NCBI GenBank assembly: GCA_947372105.1
Contig: CANBSH010000007.1
Location: 1-62,017 of the forward strand
Length of the DNA: 62,017 bases
Direction of reading: 5' to 3'
Origin: Chitinophagaceae bacterium
GTDB lineage: Bacteria; Bacteroidota; Bacteroidia; Chitinophagales; Chitinophagaceae
Numbering within the stretch: the stretch's first letter is position 1; each line of letters begins with the position of its first letter. The notes below the pieces were generated by a model, which saw nothing but the letters and a program-made list of their open reading frames with translations, searched no databases and had not been told where the DNA came from. Both the position numbers and the translations under genes were made by a program. Shown piece after piece: positions 45,045-55,746 of the stretch.

Positions 45045-47168
45045 ATGGAAGAAGTACAGTGGAAAGTAGATGGAATGAGCTGCACCAATTGCGCATTGTC
45101 TATACATAAATATTTACAATCAGAAGGAATCAAAGAACCCAAGGTCAGTTTTATGGAAGGCGAAGTTCAATTTCAACTTCCCGAAAATGTAAACAAAGAA
45201 ACTTTAGCGAAAGGCATCAAAGGCTTAGGTTACAAAGTGCGTGGAAATGAGGAAGCTACTCCTATTAAAAAATGGTTGGATACACAAGGGGAACGATCTG
45301 CTTTTTGTTTCCTATTTACATTGCCTTTATTAATTCATATGTTACCGGGCGTTCATATTCATTGGATGATGAACCCTTATGTTCAATTAGCATTTACTAC
45401 TCCTGTATTCATAGTTGGGATGAGTTATTTTGGAAGAAGTGCATGGAATAGTATGATTAATGGCATTCCTAACATGAATGTATTAGTAGCTATTGGGGCC
45501 ATTGCTTCTTTTGGATATAGTTTATATGGAACATTGATTGGACAAGGACAAGCCTTTGCCTATTATGAAACCACGGCTACTATTATTACATTGGTATTTT
45601 TTGGAAATTATTTAGAAGACAGTTCGGTTCAATCCACACAACGTGCATTAAAGGATTTAGTAAAAGCACAAAAAGTAATGGCGAATATGATTGTGTTTGA
45701 CGACCAACACAAGGAAATTATTTTTAATGTGGAGAGTAGTACTTTAAAAGTGGGCGATCTTATATTAATGAATACGGGAGAAACCGTTCCCATGGATTGT
45801 AAAATATTATGGGGAGAAGCCAATGTGAATGAATCCATTGTAACGGGCGAAAGTGTTCCAGTACATCGTACTATGAAAGACCCGCTATTAGGTGGAAGTA
45901 CGATCGAAAACGGGACTTTAAAAGCTTATGTTACTGCGGTGGGAGACGATACGGTATTAGCGAATATATTAAAAATGGTGAAAGCCGCTCAAGGCGAAAA
46001 ACCACCGGTACAAATTTTAGCAGATAAAATTAGTGCAGTATTTGTTCCCCTGGTATTAGGTATTGCATTCATCACACTTATAGGAAATTATTATTTCACT
46101 GCCATTGGATTTGGTGAAAGTATGTTACGAGCCATTGCAGTACTTGTGATTTCATGTCCCTGCGCAATGGGATTAGCCACCCCAGCTGCTATTGCAGTAG
46201 GATTGGGACGAGGGGCGCGCAACGGAGTCTTATTTAAAAATGCGAAAAGTTTAGAAACCTTTAAAGATATCAAACAAGTCGTGTTTGATAAAACAGGAAC
46301 CTTAACGACAGGACACTTTACGATTGCTGCGCATGAAGTCATAGGAAATATGACACAAGAAGCATTTAAAACATTAGTGTACTCCTTAGAGAAATATTCA
46401 AATCACCCCATTGCAAAATGTATTAGCAACGAATGGAAATCCAATCAACCACTTGCTTGGAAAACGATCGAAGAGGTAAAAGGAATCGGTATTAAAGCCA
46501 CAGATAATGAAGGAAATGAATATTGGGCTGGTTCTTATAAAGTGATCTCCCAAAATGTAACAGACAAGTCCCACAATATTTTTATACTTAAAAATAATAT
46601 TTTATTAGGTTGGTTAGATGTAGAAGATGAAATTAGAGAAGAAGCAAAAAATGTGATTGAAACTTTACACCATCAAGGTATTCATACTATTTTATTAAGC
46701 GGTGACCAACAATCCAAATGTGAAAAAGTAGGTAAAGCATTAGGCATTCAAGAAATTATCAGCGAACAAAGTCCTGCAGATAAATTAGCAAAACTAGAAG
46801 CTCTTACTTTACAAAGCCCTACTGCCATGGTGGGTGATGGCATTAATGATGCGCCTGCCTTAGCAAAAGCGACTATTGGAATTTCATTAAGCAATGCGTC
46901 CCATATTGCTATCCAAAGTGCTCAAGTTATTTTAATGAACCAAGGTTTAAAGAATTTACCTATGGCACTAGGATTAGGAAGACGTACCTATGAAACTATT
47001 AAAGAAAATTTAGCATGGGCCTTCTCTTATAATATAGTTGCTATTCCAGTAGCAGCATTTGGTTTATTAGGTACCTGGGGGCCCACCTATGGTGCCTTGA
47101 TCATGGCTTTGAGTGATGTGGTTTTAGCTATTAATTCATTAAGGTTATTCCGTAAAAAACTTGTATAA
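45045..47168 (+). CDS. copA: Heavy-metal (probably copper) P1B-type ATPase
   Basis: 707-residue metal exporter. One N-terminal heavy-metal-associated domain with Cys13-x2-Cys16 (GMSCTNC), then eight membrane helices with the CPC motif at Cys371-Cys373 (SCPCAMGLATP), phosphorylation loop DKTGT at Asp415, HP motif SNHPIAK, and GDGINDAPALAKA. CPC plus GMxCxxC is the Cu(I)-ATPase class; silver is an alternative. No CopZ or CueR-type regulator is beside it. Its last 8 bases overlap the recQ start region, so they are translationally linked. Confidence 0.93.
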   Translation: MEEVQWKVDGMSCTNCALSIHKYLQSEGIKEPKVSFMEGEVQFQLPENVNKETLAKGIKGLGYKVRGNEEATPIKKWLDTQGERSAFCFLFTLPLLIHMLPGVHIHWMMNPYVQLAFTTPVFIVGMSYFGRSAWNSMINGIPNMNVLVAIGAIASFGYSLYGTLIGQGQAFAYYETTATIITLVFFGNYLEDSSVQSTQRALKDLVKAQKVMANMIVFDDQHKEIIFNVESSTLKVGDLILMNTGETVPMDCKILWGEANVNESIVTGESVPVHRTMKDPLLGGSTIENGTLKAYVTAVGDDTVLANILKMVKAAQGEKPPVQILADKISAVFVPLVLGIAFITLIGNYYFTAIGFGESMLRAIAVLVISCPCAMGLATPAAIAVGLGRGARNGVLFKNAKSLETFKDIKQVVFDKTGTLTTGHFTIAAHEVIGNMTQEAFKTLVYSLEKYSNHPIAKCISNEWKSNQPLAWKTIEEVKGIGIKATDNEGNEYWAGSYKVISQNVTDKSHNIFILKNNILLGWLDVEDEIREEAKNVIETLHHQGIHTILLSGDQQSKCEKVGKALGIQEIISEQSPADKLAKLEALTLQSPTAMVGDGINDAPALAKATIGISLSNASHIAIQSAQVILMNQGLKNLPMALGLGRRTYETIKENLAWAFSYNIVAIPVAAFGLLGTWGPTYGALIMALSDVVLAINSLRLFRKKLV

Positions 47169-48885
47169 CCTTTTGGAAAACGTATCTGAAATATTAAAAA
47201 AATATTGGGGTTATGATGAATTCAGACCTCAACAATTAGCTGTTATTCATGCAGTATTGGAGGGAAGAGATGTACTCACGCTTTTACCTACCGGAGCAGG
47301 CAAATCACTTTGCTTTCAAATACCCACTTTATACCAACAAGGAATTTGTGTTATTATTAGTCCGCTGATTGCTTTAATGCAGGACCAGGTGAAGGATTTG
47401 ACGCATAAAAAAATTACAGCTATTCAAATTGGAGGTCAATTAAGTAATGAGGAAGAGTCCCTCATTATGAAAGATGCCATTGCAGGTAAGTATTCATTTA
47501 TTTACTGCTCTCCCGAAAAATTAGCTCAATCCAATTTTCAGGATTTTTTAAAACAACTTTCTATTACTTTATTTGCAATTGATGAAGCACATTGTATTTC
47601 ACAATGGGGCTATGACTTTAGACCTTCCTATAGAAAGCTAAGTGTTATAAAAAAACTATTTCCTGCTGTTCCTGTTTTAGCTATGACGGCTTCCGCTATT
47701 CCAATGGTTCAAACAGATATGTTAAAACAACTTGCACTTAAAGATGCTCGTATTATAACTGATAGTTTTTTACGGCCTCAATTAAAATATAGTGTTCAAA
47801 GAGTGGCTGTTAAATTACATACCTTAAGATCCTTACTCAATAAAGTGAATGGATCGGTGATTATTTATTGCAATACCCGAAACAATGTTAGTCAGTTAAC
47901 ACAATTACTCAAAGCGTATCAATATACAGTAGGCGAATATCATGCAGGGCTTCCCTTGGAAACCAGACAACATACTCAGGAACAATGGATGCAAGATAAA
48001 ATTCAAATTGTGGTGAGTACGAGTGCCTTTGGCATGGGTATAAATAAACCTGGTGTAAGAGCTGTCATACATTATGAAATACCAGGCAGTATTGAACAAT
48101 ATTATCAAGAAGCCGGTAGAGCTGGGCGTGATGGTCAACCTGCAGAAGCCATTTTATTATATCAGCCCAATGATTGGGACTATTGGTTATCGGTGCAAGA
48201 AAAAAAATTTCCTAGTATTGAAATGATCAAACAAGTATTTCAATATTTAGTAGATTATGTTCAGCTCCCTATGGGATTAGGTGAGAAACAACAATTTTTA
48301 TTTGATTTTGACATTTTTTGTACCCGTTTTGAATTAGATAAAATGATTACGCGAAATGCTTTACAGTGGATTGAACAAGAAGGTCATGTTAAGTTTTCTG
48401 CAGCCTCCTTTAAACCCTCTTTAGTGCATGTATATGCGGATCGATTTACCATCGAAAATTTTGAGCAGCAAAACCAAATATTAGGAATCGTACTTCAAAC
48501 CTTATTGCGCAGTTATGGCGGTATTTTAGACAGCCCACAATATATCAATGAGAATGTTTTAGCTACGGTATTGCAAAGAGATATTTATTTTGTACAAACC
48601 AGTCTGAAAAAATTACAAGAATATGGATTGCTTTCTTATGAACAAAAAGAAAATCAGCCTGTAGTTCAATTTAATTGGAACAGAGCTTCTGCCTCATTTA
48701 TGAAATTAGATTTAGACAATTATACCTTACGTAAAAAAGCCTTTCAGGAAAGAATCCAACAATTTTGCAGGTACATTATAGGACAGGGCTTGGATTGTAG
48801 AAGTGTATTTTTAGCCCAATATTTTGGCGAAAACAACCCCCACCCCTGTAAAATTTGCGACCTTTGTACAAGTACGAAGAAATAG
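47161..48885 (+). CDS. recQ: RecQ-family ATP-dependent DNA helicase
   Basis: 574-residue 3'-5' superfamily II helicase. Walker A TGAGKS (LLPTGAGKSLCFQIP), DEAH box DEAHCISQWGYDFRPSY with the RecQ aromatic loop, motif VI GRAGRDG. The RecQ zinc-binding region is at the C-terminus: the cysteines of FCRYIIGQGLDC and CKICDLC; there is no HRDC domain. The start is a TTG at 47161, overlapping the copA stop by 8 bp; there is no ATG before the helicase core, and TTG 47173 is the alternative. Role in repair and recombination. Confidence 0.88.
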   Translation: MYNLLENVSEILKKYWGYDEFRPQQLAVIHAVLEGRDVLTLLPTGAGKSLCFQIPTLYQQGICVIISPLIALMQDQVKDLTHKKITAIQIGGQLSNEEESLIMKDAIAGKYSFIYCSPEKLAQSNFQDFLKQLSITLFAIDEAHCISQWGYDFRPSYRKLSVIKKLFPAVPVLAMTASAIPMVQTDMLKQLALKDARIITDSFLRPQLKYSVQRVAVKLHTLRSLLNKVNGSVIIYCNTRNNVSQLTQLLKAYQYTVGEYHAGLPLETRQHTQEQWMQDKIQIVVSTSAFGMGINKPGVRAVIHYEIPGSIEQYYQEAGRAGRDGQPAEAILLYQPNDWDYWLSVQEKKFPSIEMIKQVFQYLVDYVQLPMGLGEKQQFLFDFDIFCTRFELDKMITRNALQWIEQEGHVKFSAASFKPSLVHVYADRFTIENFEQQNQILGIVLQTLLRSYGGILDSPQYINENVLATVLQRDIYFVQTSLKKLQEYGLLSYEQKENQPVVQFNWNRASASFMKLDLDNYTLRKKAFQERIQQFCRYIIGQGLDCRSVFLAQYFGENNPHPCKICDLCTSTKK

Positions 48886-48964
48886 GTATATTTTTAACAA
48901 AACATTGGAAAACCATTTTTAGGCAAGCCACTTAAAAATCGTTTCTTTGAACAAAGCAATCATT

Positions 48965-49663
48965 ATGGAAGATAAAAAAATAAGCAAAATACTATTGTGC
49001 GAGGATGACAGTAATTTAGGATTAGTACTTAAAAACTACCTCGAATTAAACGATTACGAAGTGATCCTTGAACGTGATGGACGATTAGGATTGGCGGCTT
49101 TTCAACGTGAAAAATTTGATTTGTGTTTACTAGATGTGATGATGCCACATGTGGACGGATTTACGTTAGCCGAAGAAATTAGAGACATTGATCCAGATGT
49201 TCCCTTATTTTTCCTGAGCGCAAAAACATTGAAGGAAGATATCATACATGGCTACAAACTAGGTGCAGATGATTATATCACTAAACCTTTTGATAGCGAA
49301 GTATTATTACATAAGATTAAAGCGATCATTAAACGTAACGAAGAAGATCATAAAATTACGGACAATCTTGAATTTGAATTAGGAGGCTACCACTTTAATC
49401 CTAAATTAAGAGAGTTGACTTTTAAACAAAAAACTCAAATTTTAAGCCCTAAGGAAAATGAATTATTAAAAATGTTAGCGGAAAATAAAAATGATTTATT
49501 GACGCGCGAAAAAGCATTAAAGAAGATTTGGGGCAGTGATACTTATTTTAATGGTCGTAGCATGGACGTTTACATTGCTAAGCTTAGAAAATATTTAAAA
49601 GAAGACGACACTATTGAAATTGTAAATATTCACGGCAATGGATTTAGATTGGTCGTAGAATAA
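48965..49663 (+). CDS. rprY: OmpR-family response regulator, RprY-like
   Basis: 232-residue response regulator from ATG 48965; an in-frame TTG at 48947 is the alternative. Receiver domain with phospho-acceptor Asp57 (LCLLDVMMPH), acidic pocket CEDD at 12-15 and Lys in ITKPFD. DNA-binding winged helix from about 135 with FKQKTQILSPKENELLKMLAENKNDLL. It closely resembles RprY of Bacteroides, which regulates envelope and nutrient genes with RprX. No histidine kinase gene is in the window, so it is an orphan here. Its stop is 2 bp from the convergent ruvB. Confidence 0.9.
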   Translation: MEDKKISKILLCEDDSNLGLVLKNYLELNDYEVILERDGRLGLAAFQREKFDLCLLDVMMPHVDGFTLAEEIRDIDPDVPLFFLSAKTLKEDIIHGYKLGADDYITKPFDSEVLLHKIKAIIKRNEEDHKITDNLEFELGGYHFNPKLRELTFKQKTQILSPKENELLKMLAENKNDLLTREKALKKIWGSDTYFNGRSMDVYIAKLRKYLKEDDTIEIVNIHGNGFRLVVE

Positions 49664-49665
49664 TA

Positions 49666-50703
49666 TTATCTAAATAATTCAGGGTTTTCCATAGAAGGAC
49701 GAGGAGGTTTTTTACCTAAATGTTCATAGGCTTTGTGTGTCACTTCTCTGCCTCTGGGTGTTCTTTGTAAAAAACCTTCTTGTATTAAAAAAGGTTCATA
49801 CACTTCCTCGATGGTTCCAGATTCTTCTCCTACTGCAGTAGCTATAGTTGATATCCCCACAGGGCCTCCTTTGAATTTTTCAATAATAGCTAACAAAATA
49901 CGATTATCCATTTCATCTAAACCATGTTCATCCACATTCAACGCTTTTAGTGCATGTTTGGTAATGCCTATATCCACTGTGCCATCATTAAGTACTTGCG
50001 CAAAATCACGTACACGCCTTAATAACCCATTAGCAATACGAGGTGTCCCTCTACTACGACGAGCAATTTCACCTGCTGCATCACTTTGAATGGCCACTTC
50101 TAATATAGAGGCACTTCTTAAAATAATTTTTTCAATTACAGTGGCTGGATAATATTCCAATCTAGATTTAATTCCAAAACGAGAAAGCAAAGGAGCAGTT
50201 AATAAACCACTTCTTGTGGTGGCTCCTACTAAAGTGAATGGATTTAAATTGATTTGAATACTACGCGCATTGGGACCGCTATCTATCATGATATCAATCT
50301 TATAGTCCTCCATCGCAGCATATAAATATTCTTCCACCACCGTACTCAAGCGATGTATCTCATCAATAAACAAAACATCATTAGCTTCCAAACTAGTTAA
50401 TAAGCCCGCTAAATCACTGGGCTTTTCAATGACAGGACCTGAGGTTTCTTTAATTTGAACCCCCATTTCATTGGCAACAATTCTACTTAAAGTAGTTTTA
50501 CCTAATCCTGGAGGGCCATGAAATAAAATATGATCCAAAGCCTCCCCTCTCATTTTTGCAGCCTTAATAAAGATGCTCAAGTTTTCAATCAATTGAGGTT
50601 GCCCAGTGAAGGCATCCATCTCTCTTGGACGAATACTGTTTTCAAATTCTCTGTCCTGAGTATTCAAACCTGATGCATTGATATCTATTAAAGGATTGTG
50701 CAT
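49666..50703 (-). CDS. ruvB: Holliday junction branch-migration helicase RuvB
   Basis: AAA+ motor of the RuvABC resolvasome. 345 residues: Walker [10 protein letters not shown] (63-71), Walker [11 protein letters not shown], sensor 1 GATTRSGLL, arginine-finger region, and the C-terminal winged-helix ([17 protein letters not shown]). Full length. The beginning of ruvC lies at the window's right end, on the opposite strand, so the ruv genes are dispersed. Convergent with rprY, with a 2-bp gap. Confidence 0.97.
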   Translation of the reverse strand: MHNPLIDINASGLNTQDREFENSIRPREMDAFTGQPQLIENLSIFIKAAKMRGEALDHILFHGPPGLGKTTLSRIVANEMGVQIKETSGPVIEKPSDLAGLLTSLEANDVLFIDEIHRLSTVVEEYLYAAMEDYKIDIMIDSGPNARSIQINLNPFTLVGATTRSGLLTAPLLSRFGIKSRLEYYPATVIEKIILRSASILEVAIQSDAAGEIARRSRGTPRIANGLLRRVRDFAQVLNDGTVDIGITKHALKALNVDEHGLDEMDNRILLAIIEKFKGGPVGISTIATAVGEESGTIEEVYEPFLIQEGFLQRTPRGREVTHKAYEHLGKKPPRPSMENPELFR

Positions 50704-50744
50704 GAATGGGTGCTAAGGGTGACTAATTAATTATAAGTGATTAT

Positions 50745-52838
50745 TTATTTAGCAGCCACATAAGGCTTTTCTAATAAATATTTATAAATAAATTTATTTT
50801 TCAAATCAGTAAAGTGTTTTCCTTTTGCCCCGCCCCAGCCATGTCTTCCTCCAGGGTATAACATAAATTCAACTTCTTTACCATTGTCTTCTAAGGCACT
50901 TAAAAACTGAATTGAATTTTGCATGTGTACATTGTCATCCATCGTGCCATGTACTAATTGTAAAACTCCTTTAAAGTTTTTGATATGTGTCATTACATTA
51001 CTTGATTTATATCCTTCTGGATTTTCTTTAGGTGTATCCATATACCTTTCGGTATAATGAGAATCATACAAATCCCATGAAGTTACACTACCTCCCGCCA
51101 TGGCATGTGTAAATACAGAAGCACCATAAGTTAATGCATAACAACTCATATAACCACCGTAGCTAAATCCTGTAATAGCCACTTTAGTGGGATCTGCTTG
51201 ACCATTAGCAATAAACCATTTTGCCATTGTCATATAATCCTGCATTTCCCAATATCCTAAATTGCGATACATATAATTCACACCTTCTTTTCCAAAATGT
51301 CCACTTGCACGATGATCAAATGCCACTTGAATCAGCCCTTCTTTCGCCCAATTTTCACGTGTACTAGAATAGTTCCAGCTATCCATCACCGTACCTGCAT
51401 TAGGTCCACCATAAATGCTTACCAACATAGGATACTTTTTAGTTGGATCCATATTTTTAGGCCAAGTTACTAAGGCAGGTAATTCATATAAACCATCTTC
51501 ACTTTTAATTCGAATCAATTCTGTTTTAGCTACTTCATCTGTTTTGAAATTGGCATCCACAGAAGTTCCTAAAACCTCAATGGCTTTCGTTTTAGCATCA
51601 ATCAAACCAATGCTAGTGGGGGTTTTCACATTACTATATACCGACACGACATGTTTCCCGTCTGGAGATAAATTAGTTTGACTATGATTGTAATCCCCTG
51701 CAGTCAATCTCTTTAAATTTTTTCCATCAAATCCTACTGCATATAAATCAATTCTAGCAGAGCTCTCTATTCCTCTTGCTGTAAAATAAATGGTTTTGTT
51801 TTTTTCGTCTATGGATTTAATTCCAGTGACAGTAAATTTACCAGAAGTAATAGAGTTTATTAATTGACCATTCATTTGATACAAATACAATTGATTCCAA
51901 CCCGTGGCATCCGATTGTGCGATGTAGCCTTTATTATTTGCTAAAAAATTAATACGGCCTCCTACTCTATCTTCTAAATCAATCCATGTTTTTTGATATT
52001 CTTTATACACTTCTTTTTTAGCGCCAGTTGCCATATCTAATTCATAGATCTTTAAATTATTTTGGCCACGATCCATCCAAGACAACCACATCGCATTCGT
52101 ATTAGGATTCCAAATAGGCCAACCAAAATATTGATCCTCTTGATCATTAAAATCAGCCCAAGTAATATTGCCTCCTGTTGGCGTGGTCCAACCTATTTTA
52201 ACTGTAGGATTTGGATCCCCCACTTTTGGATAACGCGTTTCTTCTACAAAACCATGCTGACCTTCACTATTATAAATAGGGAACATAGGCACATTGCGTT
52301 CATCAAAACGCATAAAGGAAATAAACTTGCTATCAGGGCTCCACCAAAAAGCACGGTATTGAGTGGGACGACCAAAAATTTCTTCAAAATATACCCAGCT
52401 CGCATAACCGTTTAAAATCCCCTTAGTGGATTCATTGGTAATGGCAGTCACTTTTGCATCTGCTACCGAAACGGTATACAAATTATTATTTTGTGTGTAC
52501 GCCACATATTGTCCATCAGGTGATAAAGTGGGATTTTTCTTTTCTTTTTTATCAGAAGTTATTTGTTTATCTACACCATTGACTTTTACAAAAATATCAC
52601 CCTCCTTGACTGTCATCAACTTTTCTTCTTTAGCCACCGGTGGCGCAGGAGTATATTGTTTGGTATTGATATTATAAACATAATCGGCAGCAGTAGTATT
52701 GCCATTTATTTTGGTGTTAATCACAAATTCATCATTATTCAACCATCGATTAAATCGTGGTAAGCTAGAATAAGGCATTTGAGCAACCAAATACAATCCC
52801 AACAATAATTGACTTCCTAATAAAGCAATTTTTTTCAT
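50745..52838 (-). CDS. S9 family dipeptidyl peptidase IV-like protease
   Basis: 697-residue serine peptidase. A signal peptide (about 1-20, ending VAQ) sends it to the periplasm. An eight-bladed propeller (residues 40-430) precedes the alpha/beta hydrolase domain with Ser559 (GFSYGGYMS), Asp634/Asp635 (GTMDDN) and His666 (GGRHGWG). The propeller carries the DPP IV N-term family pattern (FWWSPDSKFISFMRFDERNVP, with the Glu residues YFEE that bind the substrate N-terminus). It likely cleaves X-Pro dipeptides from peptides in nutrient or peptide processing. It lies 57 bp downstream of leuS. Confidence 0.93.
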   Translation of the reverse strand: MKKIALLGSQLLLGLYLVAQMPYSSLPRFNRWLNNDEFVINTKINGNTTAADYVYNINTKQYTPAPPVAKEEKLMTVKEGDIFVKVNGVDKQITSDKKEKKNPTLSPDGQYVAYTQNNNLYTVSVADAKVTAITNESTKGILNGYASWVYFEEIFGRPTQYRAFWWSPDSKFISFMRFDERNVPMFPIYNSEGQHGFVEETRYPKVGDPNPTVKIGWTTPTGGNITWADFNDQEDQYFGWPIWNPNTNAMWLSWMDRGQNNLKIYELDMATGAKKEVYKEYQKTWIDLEDRVGGRINFLANNKGYIAQSDATGWNQLYLYQMNGQLINSITSGKFTVTGIKSIDEKNKTIYFTARGIESSARIDLYAVGFDGKNLKRLTAGDYNHSQTNLSPDGKHVVSVYSNVKTPTSIGLIDAKTKAIEVLGTSVDANFKTDEVAKTELIRIKSEDGLYELPALVTWPKNMDPTKKYPMLVSIYGGPNAGTVMDSWNYSSTRENWAKEGLIQVAFDHRASGHFGKEGVNYMYRNLGYWEMQDYMTMAKWFIANGQADPTKVAITGFSYGGYMSCYALTYGASVFTHAMAGGSVTSWDLYDSHYTERYMDTPKENPEGYKSSNVMTHIKNFKGVLQLVHGTMDDNVHMQNSIQFLSALEDNGKEVEFMLYPGGRHGWGGAKGKHFTDLKNKFIYKYLLEKPYVAAK

Positions 52839-52895
52839 AGTTGATTTTTTGGAGGGTCCAGGACCCCTTTTTAAAAAAAAGAAAATATCGAAAAC

Positions 52896-55646
52896 TTAAA
52901 TTACAACATTTATCATCTTGCCTTTCACAAAAATGAGTTTTTTTAAGGGCTTGCCTTCCATCCATTTTTGAACTAAGGCATTGTCAAGTACAATATTGCA
53001 AACTTCTTCCTCCGTTGCAGCCAAGTCTATGGCAATATTGGTCCTCATTTTACCATTAATACTTACTGGATATTCTTTGGAAGTTTCTAGCACATATTTG
53101 GACTCAAATACAGGATAGGCAGCATTTACAACCAGCCCTTCATTTCCGAGTAATTGCCATAATTCTTCACAAAAATGCGGTGCATAAGGAGTCATTAAAA
53201 CAAGCACTTGCGATAAAACCGATTTTTTATGGCATCCGAGATCAAACAATTCATTAATACATATCATGAAGGTGCTCACCGCAGTATTAAAGCTGTATCG
53301 TTCGGTGTCCTCTTCAATTTTTTTGATAGTCTTATGTAACACTTTAAGTTCCTCTGCTGTTGGCTCTCCTTCCTCCCAAACCTTGCCTTTCATTTCATCA
53401 TAAAATAATCTCCAAAACTTTTTCAAGAAGCGATGTACTCCTTCAATTCCCTTCGTATCCCATGGCTTGCTTTGCTCTACTGGACCTAAGAACATTTCAT
53501 ACATTCTAAAAGTATCTGCTCCATATTTTTCAACTAATACATCTGGATTAACAGTATTAAATTTAGACTTCGACATTTTTTCAACTTCTACTCCACAGAT
53601 ATATTTACCCTCTTCTAAAATAAATTCAGCATGAGCGTAATCTGGTTTCCATTTTTTAAACGCTTCTGTATCTAGTTCCAATCCGTCCACTATGTTTACA
53701 TCCACATGTAATTGATCTACTTGATGGAGATGAGCAAGACCTGCAGACACAAATGTTTGGGTTCCTCTTTTTCTAAAAACAAATCTGGAACTTCCTTGAA
53801 TCATTCCCTGATTTAATAATTTTTTGAATGGCTCTTCAAAACCAATATGGCCTAAATCATATAACACTTTCGTCCACATTCTGCTATATAACAAATGACC
53901 CACTGCATGTTCGGTCCCTCCAATATACAAGTCCACCTGACCCCAATAATCACTTGCTTTTTTACTACAAAAAACTTCCTCATTATGCGGATCCATATAT
54001 CTTAAAAAATACCAACTACTTCCCGCATAACCAGGCATGGTATTGGTTTCATATTGCGCCTGTTTCCAAGCATCTATATTAGACAAAGGCCCTTCCCCTT
54101 CTGGGCCTGGACCATAGTGATCTACTTCTGGTAACAATAAGGGTAATTCAGATTCCTTTAAAGGATAGGCAATCCCCTCTTTCCATTGAATGGGGAATGG
54201 TTCCCCCCAATATCTTTGTCGGCTAAAAGCAGCATCACGCATTTTATAGTTCACTTTGCGTTTGCCAATCCCCATTGCTTCTATTTTATCATTCACAATG
54301 GTAATTGCCTCTTTTTGTACTACCCCATTCAAAAAATCACTATTAAATAAAACGGCATCCTTAGTTGAGTTGGCTTCCTGACCATTAAAGGCATCCCCAA
54401 TTATATTGGTAATAGGTATATTAAAATGTTGTGCAAATTTAAAGTCACGATCATCGCCACAAGGCACGGCCATAATGGCTCCTGTTCCATATCCCGCTAA
54501 TACATATTCCGAAATCCAAATAGGAATTTCTTGTTGATTAAAAGGATTAATGACATAAGCGCCTGTAAAACATCCTGTTATTTTTTTCTCTGCAATACGT
54601 TCTCTTTCGCTTCTGCTTTTTACATAAGTAATATAATCTTCCACTTCTTTTTGATGTGCATTGGGAACTATTTTAGAAATAAGTTCATGCTCAGGAGCTA
54701 CAACCATAAAGTCGACTCCAAAAACAGTATCAGGTCTTGTGGTATAGACGCGTAATTTTTCGTTCGTGTTTTTAATTGCAAATTCTATTTCAGCTCCTTC
54801 ACTTTTTCCAATCCAATTAGATTGCATTTCCTTCATTGCGTCACTAAACTGAATGGTATCTAAACCACTTAATAATCGGTCTGCATATTCTGTAATGCGC
54901 AAATACCATTGACGTAATTTTTTCTTTTCTACCGGATGTCCACCTCTTTCACTTAATCCATTGATCACTTCGTCATTTGCCAAAACCGTGCCCAAAGCCG
55001 CACACCAGTTCACTTCCCCAAAACCACAAAATGCAATTCGATATTGCATTAATATATCTTGTTGTTGTTTTTCAGTAAACTCCTTCCAATCATTTGCATT
55101 AAACTGCAACTTATTATCAGCAGGACATACATGATGCTGGTTCCCTTCTTTTTCAAAAGCATGGATCAAATTTGCAATAGGAATTGCTTTTTGTTGCGCC
55201 CTATCAAAATAGCTATTGAATAATTGTAAAAAAATCCATTGTGTCCAATGATAATAATTAGGAAGACAAGTACGCACTTCTCTTTCCCAATCATAACTAA
55301 ATCCAATATTATCTAACTGACTTCTAAAGTTAGCTATATTGTCGTGTGTACTTTTTGCAGGGTGTACTCCATTTTCAATAGCGTATTGTTCAGCAGGTAA
55401 TCCAAATGCATCATATCCCATGGGATGTAATACATTAAAACCTTGAAGTCTTTTAAATCGACTATAAATATCTGAAGCAATATAACCTAATGGATGTCCT
55501 ACATGCAAACCAGCACCACTTGGATAAGGAAACATATCCAATACATAGCACTTAGGTTTACTTGATTCATTTGAAACCTGATATGCTTTTTGCTCTTTCC
55601 AAATTGCTTGCCATTTTTTTTCAATGGCCCTAAATTGATACTCCAT
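52896..55646 (-). CDS. leuS: Leucyl-tRNA synthetase
   Basis: Class Ia synthetase, 916 residues. HIGH motif HVGH (48-51), CP1 editing domain (around 250-450, with TRPDTVFGVDFMVVAPEHEL), KMSKS motif in VEKMSKSKFNTVNPD, and the anticodon-binding domain at the C-terminus. The editing-domain stretch TRPDTVFG is intact, so post-transfer proofreading is expected. Start ATG 55646. It is far (102 bp) from its candidate -7 box, unlike many genes here. Divergent from ftsX. Confidence 0.97.
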   Translation of the reverse strand: MEYQFRAIEKKWQAIWKEQKAYQVSNESSKPKCYVLDMFPYPSGAGLHVGHPLGYIASDIYSRFKRLQGFNVLHPMGYDAFGLPAEQYAIENGVHPAKSTHDNIANFRSQLDNIGFSYDWEREVRTCLPNYYHWTQWIFLQLFNSYFDRAQQKAIPIANLIHAFEKEGNQHHVCPADNKLQFNANDWKEFTEKQQQDILMQYRIAFCGFGEVNWCAALGTVLANDEVINGLSERGGHPVEKKKLRQWYLRITEYADRLLSGLDTIQFSDAMKEMQSNWIGKSEGAEIEFAIKNTNEKLRVYTTRPDTVFGVDFMVVAPEHELISKIVPNAHQKEVEDYITYVKSRSERERIAEKKITGCFTGAYVINPFNQQEIPIWISEYVLAGYGTGAIMAVPCGDDRDFKFAQHFNIPITNIIGDAFNGQEANSTKDAVLFNSDFLNGVVQKEAITIVNDKIEAMGIGKRKVNYKMRDAAFSRQRYWGEPFPIQWKEGIAYPLKESELPLLLPEVDHYGPGPEGEGPLSNIDAWKQAQYETNTMPGYAGSSWYFLRYMDPHNEEVFCSKKASDYWGQVDLYIGGTEHAVGHLLYSRMWTKVLYDLGHIGFEEPFKKLLNQGMIQGSSRFVFRKRGTQTFVSAGLAHLHQVDQLHVDVNIVDGLELDTEAFKKWKPDYAHAEFILEEGKYICGVEVEKMSKSKFNTVNPDVLVEKYGADTFRMYEMFLGPVEQSKPWDTKGIEGVHRFLKKFWRLFYDEMKGKVWEEGEPTAEELKVLHKTIKKIEEDTERYSFNTAVSTFMICINELFDLGCHKKSVLSQVLVLMTPYAPHFCEELWQLLGNEGLVVNAAYPVFESKYVLETSKEYPVSINGKMRTNIAIDLAATEEEVCNIVLDNALVQKWMEGKPLKKLIFVKGKMINVVI

Positions 55647-55746
55647 CTAATAACTTTTCTGAATGAACAGGTGGAATCCTAACATTTCTTTAACCAAAAT
55701 TAAAAAACCAGCCAATTTGTGGTTAAAAAATGAATAATTCACCCTC

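Noticed and set aside
49733..50089. 118-codon ORF antisense to ruvB
   Set aside because: Contained within ruvB, Ser/Pro-rich, no domain; antisense shadow.
52062..52415. 117-codon ORF antisense to the S9 peptidase gene
   Set aside because: Inside a clear peptidase gene on the other strand, low-complexity basic composition.
52854..52866. Palindrome GGGTCC-A-GGACCC between leuS and the S9 peptidase
   Set aside because: Arms are separated by a single base, so it cannot fold as a normal hairpin terminator, and there is no other sign of an operator.
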